Positions 45,581 through 55,199 of a stretch of 64,000 nt of DNA are shown in pieces. Made by a program: the position numbers and the translations under genes. The DNA lies in contig NZ_OOHJ01000005.1 of NCBI RefSeq assembly GCF_900323885.1, positions 426,259 to 490,258 on the forward strand, read 5' to 3'. Position 1 is the stretch's first letter; every line of letters begins with the position of its first letter. Source of the stretch: [Actinomadura] parvosata subsp. kistnae (GTDB taxonomy: Bacteria; Actinomycetota; Actinomycetes; Streptosporangiales; Streptosporangiaceae). Under the pieces are notes generated by a model that saw only the letters and a program-made list of their open reading frames with translations, was not told the DNA's origin and did no database searches.

Positions 45581-46871
45581 GAGTTCTCCTCCCTGTCGAG
45601 TTCATGTCCGGTCGATGGCGGCCAAGGGGCGGGACGGCGGTGCCCCCTGGCGAAAAGGTGGCCCCCGCTGGGTCGGCGGTGTCCCCTGGCGAGAAGGCGC
45701 CCGCCGCCGGGGCGGCGGTGGTCGGCTCGCTCCAGCGGTTGCCGCCCGAGCCGAACCGGGTCTGCTGCTCCACCCGGCCGGTGATGTCCGTCCGCTCGAT
45801 CCGGACGACGCCCCGGTGCACGGACAGCGTCACGCTGCCGCTGATGTCGCCGACCAGCCGGTCGATCGCCGCCCGTGCCGCCCGCGCGGCCGGTTCGAGC
45901 CAGCGCGCCTCGTACATGGCGGCGCCGAGCACGGCGGCCATCCGGTCGTAGAGCTCGCGGCCGGCCGCGTCGAGGCCGGCCTGCAGCATGCGGGTCCAGG
46001 CGGGGCCGAGCACTTCCAGGCCGGGCGCCTCGTAGACGCCCCGGCAGACAGTGCCGATGATGCGCCGCTCGACCACGTCGCGCAGCCAGACGCCGTGCCG
46101 GGCGCCGACGGTGTTGGCGCGGGCCATCCACGCGACCGGGTCGGGCCCGCTGCCGTCGACGTCGGTGACGCGCCCGTCGAGGAAGGTGACGGTGACGGTC
46201 TCGGGGTCGGCCGGGGCCTGGCCGGGCCAGGTGCTCCAGCGCGGGCCGAGGCGGGTGACCGGGGTGGTGAGGGCTTCCAGCTCCGCCGACTCGTGGGAGG
46301 CGCCGGCGAGGCAGGCGTCGGTGGAGCGGTCGGCGCCGCTGCCGGGGTCGAGCGGCAGCCCGTGCTCGGTGACGGCGGCCAGCATCGCGTGCCGGTCGGG
46401 GAAACGTTCGAGGGCCTGGGGGTGCGTCCACGGCTCGACGATCGCCAGCTCCGGCGCGAGCTGGGCGCCGTAGTGGGCGAAGCGGCGCTGGTCGTTGCCG
46501 CCGCCGACGCAGCCGTGCACGAAGGCCCGGCATCCGTCGGCGCGCATCACCGGCGTGAGCTCGCTGACGAGGACGAAGCGGGCGGCGCCGGTCGTGTTCC
46601 AGTAGCCGCCGTCGTGCCGGGCGCCGTAGCGCAGCAGGTCCGAGGCGACGGCGGCCATCGGCGGGCGCAGGTCGACGACGACGGCCTCGTCGCCGAGCTC
46701 GCGCAGGCGGGCGGCGAGCGCGTCCAGCTTCGCGCGATCGGCCTGGCCGAGGTCGGCGATGTAGTGCCGCGCCGGCACGCCCGTCTCCCGGAGCCAGATC
46801 CCGGCCGCGAGGGCGGAAAGGCCGCCCGATTGGAACAGTCCGGCGCGTACGTTGTCCTGGTCCGGCCGCAC
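45573..46871 (-). CDS. Divergent argininosuccinate-synthase paralogue
   Basis: A 432-residue protein aligning with ArgG along its length: ADLGQADRAKLDALAARLRELGDEAVVVDLR, FVHGCVGGGNDQRRFAHYGAQLAPELAIVEPWT, HGVWLRDVVERRIIGTVCRGVYEAPGLEVL, and the C-terminal ISGSVTLSVHRGVVRIERTD. Key positions differ: the PP-loop SGGLDTS reads SGGLSAL, the ArgG GKGNDQ reads GGGNDQ, and the DENLWGRS region is altered. Those residues bind ATP, citrulline and aspartate, so another substrate or activity is likely. The last 45 residues form a repetitive Pro/Gly-rich tail not found in ArgG. First gene of the minus-strand arm. Confidence 0.8.
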   Translation of the reverse strand: MRPDQDNVRAGLFQSGGLSALAAGIWLRETGVPARHYIADLGQADRAKLDALAARLRELGDEAVVVDLRPPMAAVASDLLRYGARHDGGYWNTTGAARFVLVSELTPVMRADGCRAFVHGCVGGGNDQRRFAHYGAQLAPELAIVEPWTHPQALERFPDRHAMLAAVTEHGLPLDPGSGADRSTDACLAGASHESAELEALTTPVTRLGPRWSTWPGQAPADPETVTVTFLDGRVTDVDGSGPDPVAWMARANTVGARHGVWLRDVVERRIIGTVCRGVYEAPGLEVLGPAWTRMLQAGLDAAGRELYDRMAAVLGAAMYEARWLEPAARAARAAIDRLVGDISGSVTLSVHRGVVRIERTDITGRVEQQTRFGSGGNRWSEPTTAAPAAGAFSPGDTADPAGATFSPGGTAVPPLGRHRPDMNSTGRRTHA

Positions 46872-47758
46872 GGCTCCCCCTTTACCTCGGTGAATGGGTG
46901 CGATGCCGGCCTTTCGATACGCCGGCGGTCAGCGACCCTACCCACGAATTGCCCGCCATCACTCCCGCCGAGCGCAAATCCGGAAAAAATGCGCGGCCGC
47001 CCGATATTCGGTGCCCGATTTTCTTCCGGTCCGTTTCGGTGGGCCCGGCGCGCACTTATATGGTCCCTTGCCGAGCGGTGTCCGGGCGACCATTCGTGGG
47101 CTTCGGCAAGTTGTCACAAAAGGCGGTGGCCCCGGATTGGCGGGACCGGCCGGGGGTAACGCCGGGTATGCCACTCGCGCCGCCCCTGTGCGGCGCTCGC
47201 CCGGCTCCATCCGAATTTCGGTGTCAGGCGCCCTCACATTCCCGCAGGCCATGCCGCCTCGCGCGGCGGCGGCCGGGCCGGGAGCGGGGCCGGGCGGGGT
47301 TGCGGATCCCGGTTCCGTGTTCCAAGATGTGAGTAACCCGTTATCAGCCTGATATAGGTTACTTTGATCGCACGTGCGGCACCCAGGCCCAGGAGGAAGG
47401 GGGGAACGCTTCGTCACTGCACGCGCCGACCAGCACGTCACGAGCTGTCACGCGGCACCGGCGGCCCGCCCCGGAGCGCCTAGGAGCGCCGGCGGCACGA
47501 CCCCGAACGCCCAGGAACGCCCGGCGCCACGCGTAAAGGCAGTTCGGCGGCACGCGTAAAAGCACCGCCCCCGGGCCGTGTTCCGCCGCGCCCCTCTCTT
47601 TTTCGTGCCCGCGTTGCGCGGCCATTCATTAAGAGCCGCGCCCGCATTTATCCGAGCGACTCTCCGAGAGCCGATCCAGGCTGCCCGGAAAACGTCGTCC
47701 CGAATATCAGCCGATTGCGCAGGAAACTCGCCGGAAACGAGGATCTGTTGGGAGCACG
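46872..47758. other. Divergent intergenic region between the two cluster arms
   Basis: About 890 bp without a convincing gene, distinctly richer in A/T than the surroundings. It separates the ArgG-like arm from the NRPS arm and contains the 32-bp near-palindrome at 47332-47363. Other short A/T stretches (for example near 47620-47660) may be promoters for the NRPS gene. Several short open frames occur but lack ribosome sites or coding bias. Confidence 0.6.
47332..47363. promoter_or_regulatory. 32-bp near-palindromic operator, GTAACC ... GGTTAC
   Basis: Outer arms AGTAACC (47332-47338) and GGTTACT (47357-47363) enclose a perfect inner palindrome TATCAG C CTGATA (47342-47354). The GTAACC and GGTTAC half-sites start 24 bp apart. 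A closely related sequence stands at 61327-61357 before cysD, so this is likely the site of the pathway regulator, probably the CGNR protein at 60041. Confidence 0.65.
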
Positions 47759-50700
47759 ATGCCACGCCATGAACACCCGCGACTGAGCGAAGACGTCCTG
47801 ACCTCATCTCTGGGGCCGCAGCATGTGTTTCCCCGGCACAGCACGGTCCTCGACCTGTTCTGTACGCAGAAAGAGCGGGGCCCCGACCGCCCCGCCATTC
47901 GCCACCGTGACACCACGATGAGCTATGCGGACCTCGACGCCGCGGCCAATATGACGGCCCACCGGCTGATCGGCAACGGCGTGCGGGCCCGTCAGTTGAT
48001 ACCCGTGCTGGTGGCGGACGGCCCCGAGTTCCCGGCGGCGCTGTTCGGGGTGATGAAGGCGGGCTCGGCGTTCGTGCCACTGGATCCGGCCTGGCCGATC
48101 GACCGGCTGACCGCGATCATGGCCGAGTTGTCGCCGCCCGCCGTCGTGGTGTCGCCGGCGACCGTACCGGCTCTCGAAGAGCTGGAGCGGGCACCTGAGG
48201 CGGTCGTCGTCGACTGCGCGCGGGCGGCGGACGACCCGGCCGCCAGGAGACCCCCGCCGGCCGGCCGCCGGCCGGGGCCGCAGGACCTGATCTACGGGTT
48301 CTACACCTCCGGCTCGACCGGCACCCCCAAGTGCGCGCTGAACCGCCACCGCGGCCTGGTCAACAGGCTGACCGCGATGTCGCGCCGGTTCGGTGACGGC
48401 GCCGGTCACGTCACGCTGCAGAACAGCCGCTCCACCTTCGACTCCTCCATGTGGCAGGTGCTGTGGCCGCTGGTGTCGGGCGGGCAGGTCGTGCTGCCGC
48501 ACCGCGACGGCATCCTCGACCTCGAACAGACCGCGCTGACCATCGGCCGCTACGGCGTCACCATGACCGACTTCGTGCCGTCCGTGCTGGAGGCGTTCGT
48601 GTCGCTGCTGGAGGTGCGCGAGGACCTGCGCGTGGCGGCGTCGAGCCTGCGGCGCATGCTGATCGGCGGGGAGGCGGCCGGCCCCGGCGCGGTGCACCGG
48701 CTGCGCGCGCTGCTGCCGGGGCTGGCGGTCACCAACACGTTCGGGCCGACGGAGTGCTCGATCGGGTCGGTCTTCCACGACGTCACCGACGCCGACGCCG
48801 ACCGGATCCCGATCGGGCGCCCCATCGACAACACCGCCGCGATCGTCCTCGACGAGGACCTGCGGCCCGTCCCGGTGAACACGCCCGGCGAGCTGTATCT
48901 CGGCGGGGAGTGCGTCGGCGCGGGCTACCTCGACGACCCCGGCCGCACCGAGCGGGCGTTCGTGCCCAACCCGTTCCCCCAGATCCCGGGGGAGAAGCTG
49001 TACCGGACCGGCGACCTGGCCCGGCTCGGCGAGGACGGCCTGCTGTACTACAACGGCCGGCTCGACGAGCAGGTCAAGGTCGGCGGGGTGCGGGTGGAGC
49101 TCGGCGACGTCGCCTCGGCCCTGGCCGGCCATCCGCTCGTGGGCAGCGCGGTGGCGCTCGTGCTCGGGGAGCCGCCCGCCTCCACGCTCGTCTGCTGCGT
49201 CACCCCGCGCTCGCCGGCCGACCCGCCGGCGGCGGAGCGGCTGCGCGGGTACGCGGCGGAGAAGCTGCCGGCCGAGCAGGTGCCGCACCAGATCGTGGTG
49301 CTCGACGCGCTCCCGCTCAACCACAACGGCAAGGCCGACCGCAAGGCCCTGGCCGCGCTCCTCGTCGCCGGGACGGCCCAGGGGCGGGCCAGGAGGAGCG
49401 GGTCGAGCCGCCGGCCGACCCCATGGAGGAGCTGGTCGGCGCGGCGTGGTGCGAGGTGCTGGAGCGCGAGCAGGTGTCGGTGACGGTGCCGTTCGCCGAC
49501 TACGGCGGCACGTCGCTGCTGGCGTACCGGCTGACCACCGCGATCAGCGAGCGGCTGGGCCGGCCGGTACGCCCCCGCGACCTGCTCGTGGCCTCCACCG
49601 TCCGCGCCCAGGCGGCCCGCCTGACCAGGGGCGTCGACGACGACAGCGCCGAGCTGGCCTACATCAGGCACGACCTGGCCTGGCGCCCGCCGCGCACGCT
49701 GCTGCTCACCGGCGCGACCGGCTTCGTCGGGGCGCACATCTTCGCCGAGCTGCTGACCCGCTCCAACGCCGAGCTGATCTGCCTCGTCCGCTGCTGCGAC
49801 CCGCCGGCCGGCGCCCGCCGCCTGACGGAGGTCCTCGACCAGTACGGCCTGACCGCGGCCTGGCAGGCGCTGCCCATGGCGCTGAAGACGGGCCGGGTCG
49901 AGGTGGTGCCGGGCGACCTGGGCAGCGAGCTGCTGGGCCTGCCGCAGTGGCGCTTCGACGCGATCGCCTCGTCCGTGTCGGGCGTCGTCAACGCGGCCGG
50001 CGCGGTGAACTTCCTGTCCGGCTACCTCGACCACCGGCCCGCCAACGTGCTCGGCGTGCAGGAGCTCATCAAGCTGGCCGCGGGCGGCGCCCGCCTGCAC
50101 ACGCTGTCCACGCTGAGCATCTTCCCGCCGCCCGGCCCGGGCGCCCCGCCCATCACCGAGGACCGCATCCCGGAGATGGACCAGGTCGCCGCCGACGGCT
50201 ACAACCGCTCGAAGTACGTCGCGGAGAGCGTGCTGGCCGACGCGCACCGGCTGGGCGTCAGGTCCGTGGTGTACCGGCTCGGCGAGGTGTGGCCGCACCG
50301 GGAGATCGGCGTGGCCAACCCCGACTCGCTGGCGCACAACCTGCTGTACGCGTGCGCCCGTACCGGCTGCGTCTTCCCCACGGCGGCGGAGACGGACGTG
50401 ACGCCGGTGGACGTGGTCGGCGCGTTCGTGGCGCGGGCCGCGACCGGCGAGCTCGACGTGCCGGACGGCGCGATGCACGTGCTGTGCCCGGCCCGGCTGC
50501 GCTTCGCGGAGGCGTTCGGCGTGCTCGCCGAGCGGTCCGGGCTCGACCGGGTCGGCTACGCGTGCTTCCGCGAGCGCCTGGACGCCGTCGCCGGCTCCGA
50601 GGAGCGGCTGGTCAGGCTGTCGCTGCTGCTGCCGCCGGCGAGCGGCGACCGGGACGGCGCGGCGCCGGAGGAGTTCGACCGGCTGTTCACCGACGGCACC

Positions 50701-50844
50701 CGGCACTTCGACACCCGCCGGTTCAGCCGGCACGCCCGCCCCCCGGCGGCGGACGGGCTCGCCATGCTCGACCGCTACCTCGGCGAGCTGACCGGCATCC
50801 CCGCTTTCGTCCCCCAGGAGACTTTCGCACCCCAGGAGAGGTGA
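47759..50844 (+). CDS. NRPS A-T-R protein (free-standing amino-acid reductase), -1 frame break
   Basis: About 1028 residues: adenylation domain (about 25-520; YTSGSTGTPKCALNRHRG, TFGPTECSIGSV, YRTGDLARLGEDG, NGKADRKAL), thiolation domain with Ppant Ser in GGTSLLAY (codon 49513-49515), and terminal NADPH thioester reductase (TLLLTGATGFVGAHIFAELL, YNRSKYVAESVL). It would activate one amino acid and release it as an aldehyde (like Lys2 or carboxylic-acid reductases). No condensation domain. The eight-residue specificity code that I align by hand (D-S-W-D-L-G-T-I-G-K) is not familiar. A missing G in 49381-49384 breaks the frame just after the A domain; restoring it joins AQG-AGQEERVEPP. Confidence 0.88.
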
Positions 50845-50849
50845 GCGCC

Positions 50850-51026
50850 ATGGAAGCGCAGTACGTCGTGGTGATCAACCACGAGGAGCAGTACTCGATC
50901 TGGCCCGCCGGCCGTGACCTGCCGAACGGCTGGCGCGCGGCGGGTGTCGAGAGCGGCAAGAGCGAGTGCCTGGAGCACATCGCCCGGGTGTGGACCGATC
51001 TGCGCCCGATCAGCGTGCGACGGTAA
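50850..51026 (+). CDS. MbtH-like protein
   Basis: A 58-residue MbtH-family chaperone that binds and activates NRPS adenylation domains. It has YVVVINHEEQYSIWPAGRDLPNGW, then GKSECLEHIARVWTDLRP, matching the family Trp positions. ATG 50850 has AGGAGAGGTGAGC in front. It lies between the two NRPS genes, so either adenylation domain could be its partner. Confidence 0.93.
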   Translation: MEAQYVVVINHEEQYSIWPAGRDLPNGWRAAGVESGKSECLEHIARVWTDLRPISVRR

Positions 51027-51042
51027 GGAGGAGACCGAGATC

Positions 51043-54000
51043 ATGTCCGCACCCAACGAACGCGATGTCGCCGACATCAGGCGCGCCCTGCTGGAGCGGA
51101 AGGTGCGCCAGCGCGTGGCGGAGAAGGCCGAGCGGGAGAAGATCGTGCCCGTTCCGCGCACCGGCAAGATGGCCATCGCCGAGCAGCAGCGGTTCCTGTG
51201 GTTCCTGCACCAGATGGTCGCGGGCGCGCCGGTCTACAACGTGCCGTTCGCGATGCGCCTGCGCGGCCCGCTCGACGTGCCCAGGCTGTCGGAGGCGCTG
51301 CGCGGGATCGTCGCGCGGCACGAGAGCCTGCGCACCCGGTTCGGCGACGAGCACGGCGTGCCGTTCCAGACGGTCGATCCGCCGCCCGAGACGTGGGAGC
51401 TGCCGGTCACCGACGGCACCGAGCAGCAGATCCAGGAGTGGATCGACGCGCAGGTGCGCGAGGAGTTCGACCTGCGCAACCGCCCGCCCTACCGGTTCGG
51501 CCTGCTGCGGCTGGGCCCGCAGGACCACGTGCTGTCCATCGTGTGGCACCACATCGTCATCGACGGCTGGTCCTCGCGCCAGTTCGCCGAGGAGCTGACG
51601 GCCCGCTACGAGGACCCGCAGGGCGCGCGGTTCCCGGAGCTGACCCTGCAGCCCGCCGACTTCGCGGCGTGGCAGCGGCTGTGGCTGCTCAGCGAGGAGC
51701 CGGCCAAGCAGATCGAGTACTGGCACTCCGCGGTGGACGGCATGGAGCCGCTGGAGTGGCGGACCGACCGGCAGCGCCCGTCGGCGCCCACCGGGGCCGG
51801 CCGCATCCACGAGACCCGCCTGCCCGACGACCTCGCCCGCCGCATCCGCGAGACGGCCAAGGCCGAGGGTGTGTCCCTGCTCGCGCTGACGATGGCCGGC
51901 TACCAGGTCCTGCTGAACCGCTACACCGGCCAGGAGGACATCGCGCTCGGCTCCGTCCTGTCCGGGCGGACCCGCTCGGAGATCGAGCCCATGATGGGCT
52001 TCTTCGCCAACACGGTGGTGGTCCGCGGCGACCTGCGCGGCAACCCCGTCTTCCGCGACCTGGTGCACGCCACCAACGACCACATCCTGGAGGCGATGGC
52101 CCACCAGGACGTGCCGTTCGGCCGCCTGGTGGAGGAGCTGAAGCCGGAGCGGCTGCCGGGCCGCAACCCCCTGGTCGCGCACCTGTTCACGCTGCTGCCC
52201 GAGCCGATGATCGCCCGCTGGCGGCTGCCCGGCGTCGAGGTCGAGATGCTGACCCCGCAGCCGGAGACGACCCGCTTCGACATCACCTTCCAGATCAACG
52301 ACCTGCCGGACGGCGGGCTGGGCGTGTGGATCGAGTACTCCTCCGAGCTGTTCGACCACGAACGCATCGAGCGGCTGGTCGAGCACTTCACCACGGTCAT
52401 GACCGACGCCCTGTCGCGGCCGGACGCCCGCGTGGACGCGCTGGACATCATGCCCGACGAGGAGTACCTGCGCGTGCTGACCGCCTGGAACCCCGAGCCG
52501 GGCGAGGTCGACGGGCGCCTGCTGCACGAGCTGTTCACCGCGCGCGCCGCCGAGGCGCCCGACGCGGTCGCGATGCGGTTCGCCGGCGAGAACCTCACCT
52601 ACCGGCAGCTCGACGAGCGCTCCGACCGGCTCGCGCACGTGCTCGTCGACGAGTTCAAGGTGACGCCGGGCCGCGTGGTCGGCGTGCTGCTCGACCGCGG
52701 CTTCGACCTGCCGGCCGCCGAGCTCGGCGTGCTCAAGGCGGGCGGGGCCTGGCTGCCGCTCGACCCGCAGTACCCGCCGGAGCGGCTGGCGTACCAGCTC
52801 GGCGACGCCGACGTGGCCGCCGTGGTGACGACGTCCGACCTGGCCGACCGGGTGCCCGCCGACGTGGCGCGGCTCCTGCTGGACACGGACGTGCTCGACG
52901 GCCGGCCGGCGTCACCGCCGAAGGTGCACGTGGCGCAGGAGGACACCGCGTACGTCATCTACACCTCGGGCTCGACCGGCACCCCCAAGGGCGTCATGGT
53001 CCCGCACCGGGCGGTGGTCAACTTCTGCACCACCTTCCAGCGGATGTTCTCGGTCACGCCGGACGACCGGATCCTGCAGTTCTCCAACCCCGCCTTCGAC
53101 GTGAGCGTGTCGGACGTGTTCTCCACGCTCACCGCCGGCGCCACCATCGTGGGCGCGCCGCGCTCCGAGCTGCTCGACCCCGAGCAGCTGCAGGGGCTGC
53201 TGGAACGCGAGCGGGTGACGATGGTGGACATCCCGCCCGCCGTGCTGGGGCTGCTCGACCCGGCCGCGCTCGACGACCTGCGGGTGTGCTTCATCGGCAT
53301 GGAGCCGTTCGGCGCCGACCTGGTCAACCGGTGGAGCAAGCCGGGGCGCGAGTTCCACAACGGGTACGGGCCAACGGAGGTCACGGTGACCTGCGTGGAC
53401 TACCTGTGCCCGCCGGAGCCGCTGGACGGGCCGCCGCCGATCGGCCGGGCGATGGCCAACCAGCGCGCCTACGTCCTGGACCGGGCGCTGCGCCCGGTGC
53501 CGGTCGGCGTGCCCGGCGAGCTGCACATGGCGGGCGCCGGCCTGGCCATCGGCTACCTCGGGCGGCCGGGGCAGACGGCCGAGAAGTTCCTGCCCGACCC
53601 GTTCGCTCCCACCCCCGGCGAGCGCATGTACGCCACCGGCGACCTGGTGCGCTGGAACGCCGACGGCAATCTGGAGTTCCTGGGCCGGGTCGACCGCCAG
53701 GTGAAGCTGCGCGGGCTGCGCGTGGAGCTGGGCGAGATCGAGCACGCCATCGAGACCTTCGACGGCGTGCGCCAGTGCGTGGTGACCGTGCGCGACCAGG
53801 GCACGCCGTCGGCCTGGCTGGCCGCGTACGTGGTGGGCGACTTCGAGCAGGACGCGCTGCGCGAGCACCTGAGCGGGCTGCTGCCCCTGCACATGGTGCC
53901 TGCCGACTACGTCCGGCTGGAGCAGCTCCCGCTGACCGCGACCGGGAAGGTGGACCACGCCCGGCTGCCCGACCCGCGCCCCGGCGGCGGCACCGGGCCG

Positions 54001-54336
54001 GCCGAGCTGAGCACCGACACCGAGCGCCGCGTGGCCGAGATCTGGCAGAGCCTGCTCAGCCTCGAGCCCGGCAGCGTCGGCGCGCAGGACAACTTCTTCG
54101 TGCTCGGCGGCAACTCCCTCCAGGTCACGCAGATGATCTCGCGGGTGCGCGACGCCTTCCAGGTGACGCTCGACCCGCGCCGGCTGTTCAGTTACCCGTT
54201 GCTCAGCCAGTTCGCCGCCCAGATCGACGACGCGCAGCGCGCCCTGCTGGGCGAGGACGAGGTCGCCAAGCTGGAGGCCCAGGTCGCCGGCCTGTCCGAG
54301 GAGGAGCTGGACCGGCTGCTGAAGGAGTCGAGCTGA
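51043..54336 (+). CDS. NRPS module, C-A-T
   Basis: A 1097-residue NRPS. A basic N-terminal helix (DVADIRRALLERKVRQRVAEKAER) resembles a docking segment. The condensation domain starts at MAIAEQQRFLWFLHQM and has HHIVIDGW with His169, His170, Asp174. The adenylation domain has YTSGSTGTPKGVMVPHRA, NPAFDVSVSDVF, YGPTEVTVTC, YATGDLVRWNADG, and ends PLTATGKVDHARLP. The thiolation domain has GGNSLQ (Ser1025). No epimerase, no cyclase, no TE. My hand-aligned specificity code (D-V-S-D-F-G-G-V-T-K) is not one I recognise. Ends LSEEELDRLLKESS and overlaps the TE gene. It condenses an upstream acyl or aminoacyl group with its own amino acid. Confidence 0.92.
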   Translation: MSAPNERDVADIRRALLERKVRQRVAEKAEREKIVPVPRTGKMAIAEQQRFLWFLHQMVAGAPVYNVPFAMRLRGPLDVPRLSEALRGIVARHESLRTRFGDEHGVPFQTVDPPPETWELPVTDGTEQQIQEWIDAQVREEFDLRNRPPYRFGLLRLGPQDHVLSIVWHHIVIDGWSSRQFAEELTARYEDPQGARFPELTLQPADFAAWQRLWLLSEEPAKQIEYWHSAVDGMEPLEWRTDRQRPSAPTGAGRIHETRLPDDLARRIRETAKAEGVSLLALTMAGYQVLLNRYTGQEDIALGSVLSGRTRSEIEPMMGFFANTVVVRGDLRGNPVFRDLVHATNDHILEAMAHQDVPFGRLVEELKPERLPGRNPLVAHLFTLLPEPMIARWRLPGVEVEMLTPQPETTRFDITFQINDLPDGGLGVWIEYSSELFDHERIERLVEHFTTVMTDALSRPDARVDALDIMPDEEYLRVLTAWNPEPGEVDGRLLHELFTARAAEAPDAVAMRFAGENLTYRQLDERSDRLAHVLVDEFKVTPGRVVGVLLDRGFDLPAAELGVLKAGGAWLPLDPQYPPERLAYQLGDADVAAVVTTSDLADRVPADVARLLLDTDVLDGRPASPPKVHVAQEDTAYVIYTSGSTGTPKGVMVPHRAVVNFCTTFQRMFSVTPDDRILQFSNPAFDVSVSDVFSTLTAGATIVGAPRSELLDPEQLQGLLERERVTMVDIPPAVLGLLDPAALDDLRVCFIGMEPFGADLVNRWSKPGREFHNGYGPTEVTVTCVDYLCPPEPLDGPPPIGRAMANQRAYVLDRALRPVPVGVPGELHMAGAGLAIGYLGRPGQTAEKFLPDPFAPTPGERMYATGDLVRWNADGNLEFLGRVDRQVKLRGLRVELGEIEHAIETFDGVRQCVVTVRDQGTPSAWLAAYVVGDFEQDALREHLSGLLPLHMVPADYVRLEQLPLTATGKVDHARLPDPRPGGGTGPAELSTDTERRVAEIWQSLLSLEPGSVGAQDNFFVLGGNSLQVTQMISRVRDAFQVTLDPRRLFSYPLLSQFAAQIDDAQRALLGEDEVAKLEAQVAGLSEEELDRLLKESS

Positions 54337-55199
54337 TGACCGCCGACCTGGCCGAGAAACGGCGCGCGGTGCTGCGCCTGCGGCTGCGGCGCGAACGGGA
54401 GCAGGCGCTCGCCCGGCAGGCCCAGGCCGCGCCGGACGGGCGCCCCGGCTCCCCGCTCGTGCCGCTCCAGCCGGCCGGCACCAGGCCGCCGCTGTTCCTC
54501 GTGCACGCCGCGGGCGGCTCGGTCGCGCCGTACGTGCCGCTGGCCCCGCTGCTGGGCGACGACCAGCCGGTGTACGCGCTGGAGGACCCCGGCCTGCACG
54601 GCGCCCCCACCGAGGGCCGCAGCCTGGCCGACCTCGCGGCCACCTACCTGGCCGCGATCCGCGAGGTCCGCCCCGGCGGGCCGCTGCACGTGGGCGGCTG
54701 GTCGGTCGGCGGCGCGGTCGCGCTGGAGATGGCCCGCCAGGACGGCGACGTCGCCCTGACGTTAGTGCTCGACACCGCGATCCCCGAAGACATCGCCATC
54801 CCCGACGACACCGCGATCCCTGACGACGCCGCGACCCGCGACGACACCGCCATCCCCGGCGAGCCCGCTCAGCCGGGCGACGAGGAGCTGCGCGCCTGGT
54901 TCGACGCCGACGTGGCCGCCATGGGCGCCGACCCCCGCGACCCCGGGCTGGCCGAGCGGTTCCCCGTGTTCGCCGCGAACGTGCGCGCCCTGCTGACCTT
55001 CCGCCCGCCCCGCGTGCGGGCCCGGGTGGTGGCGCTGTGCGCGCAGGGGTCCGGGCCCGGCAAGGCCGAGCGCCGGCGGGCCTGGGCCGACGAGACCCGC
55101 GTGGTGGCGGGCGACCACTACACGATGCTCCGCCCCCCGCACATCGAAGCGCTGGCGCGAGTCATGCGCGACCGGACGAGCGAGGTGAGTGCCCGATGA
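54336..55199 (+). CDS. Thioesterase (type I/II NRPS-associated alpha/beta-hydrolase)
   Basis: A 287-residue thioesterase. Starts with a basic helix (AEKRRAVLRLRLRREREQALARQ) like the docking segment of the preceding NRPS, then PLFLVHAAGGSVAPYVPLAPLL, nucleophile Ser123 in GGWSVGGAVALEMA, and late acid/His in AGDHYTMLRPPHIEAL. Placed immediately after a module that lacks a TE domain, it is probably the release enzyme acting in trans. A tandem repeat insert (about 147-175) is unusual. Overlaps the NRPS by ATGA and the ACAD by ATGATG. Confidence 0.9.
   Translation: MTADLAEKRRAVLRLRLRREREQALARQAQAAPDGRPGSPLVPLQPAGTRPPLFLVHAAGGSVAPYVPLAPLLGDDQPVYALEDPGLHGAPTEGRSLADLAATYLAAIREVRPGGPLHVGGWSVGGAVALEMARQDGDVALTLVLDTAIPEDIAIPDDTAIPDDAATRDDTAIPGEPAQPGDEELRAWFDADVAAMGADPRDPGLAERFPVFAANVRALLTFRPPRVRARVVALCAQGSGPGKAERRRAWADETRVVAGDHYTMLRPPHIEALARVMRDRTSEVSAR
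54774..54863. repeat. Five 18-bp tandem repeats in the thioesterase gene
   Basis: Encodes TAIPED, IAIPDD, TAIPDD, AATRDD, TAIPGE. The unit is in frame (6 residues). It lies between the nucleophile and acid/His parts, where thioesterases normally have the lid helices, and is not a family feature. Confidence 0.7.

Noticed and set aside
47112..47118. TGTCACA in the divergent region of the cluster, suggesting an ECF41 promoter
   Set aside because: No CGTC occurs 16 bp downstream, so the spaced element is not present.
46872..47758. Short open frames in the A/T-richer divergent region as small genes
   Set aside because: No ribosome site, no codon-position bias and no recognisable family; treated as regulatory DNA.
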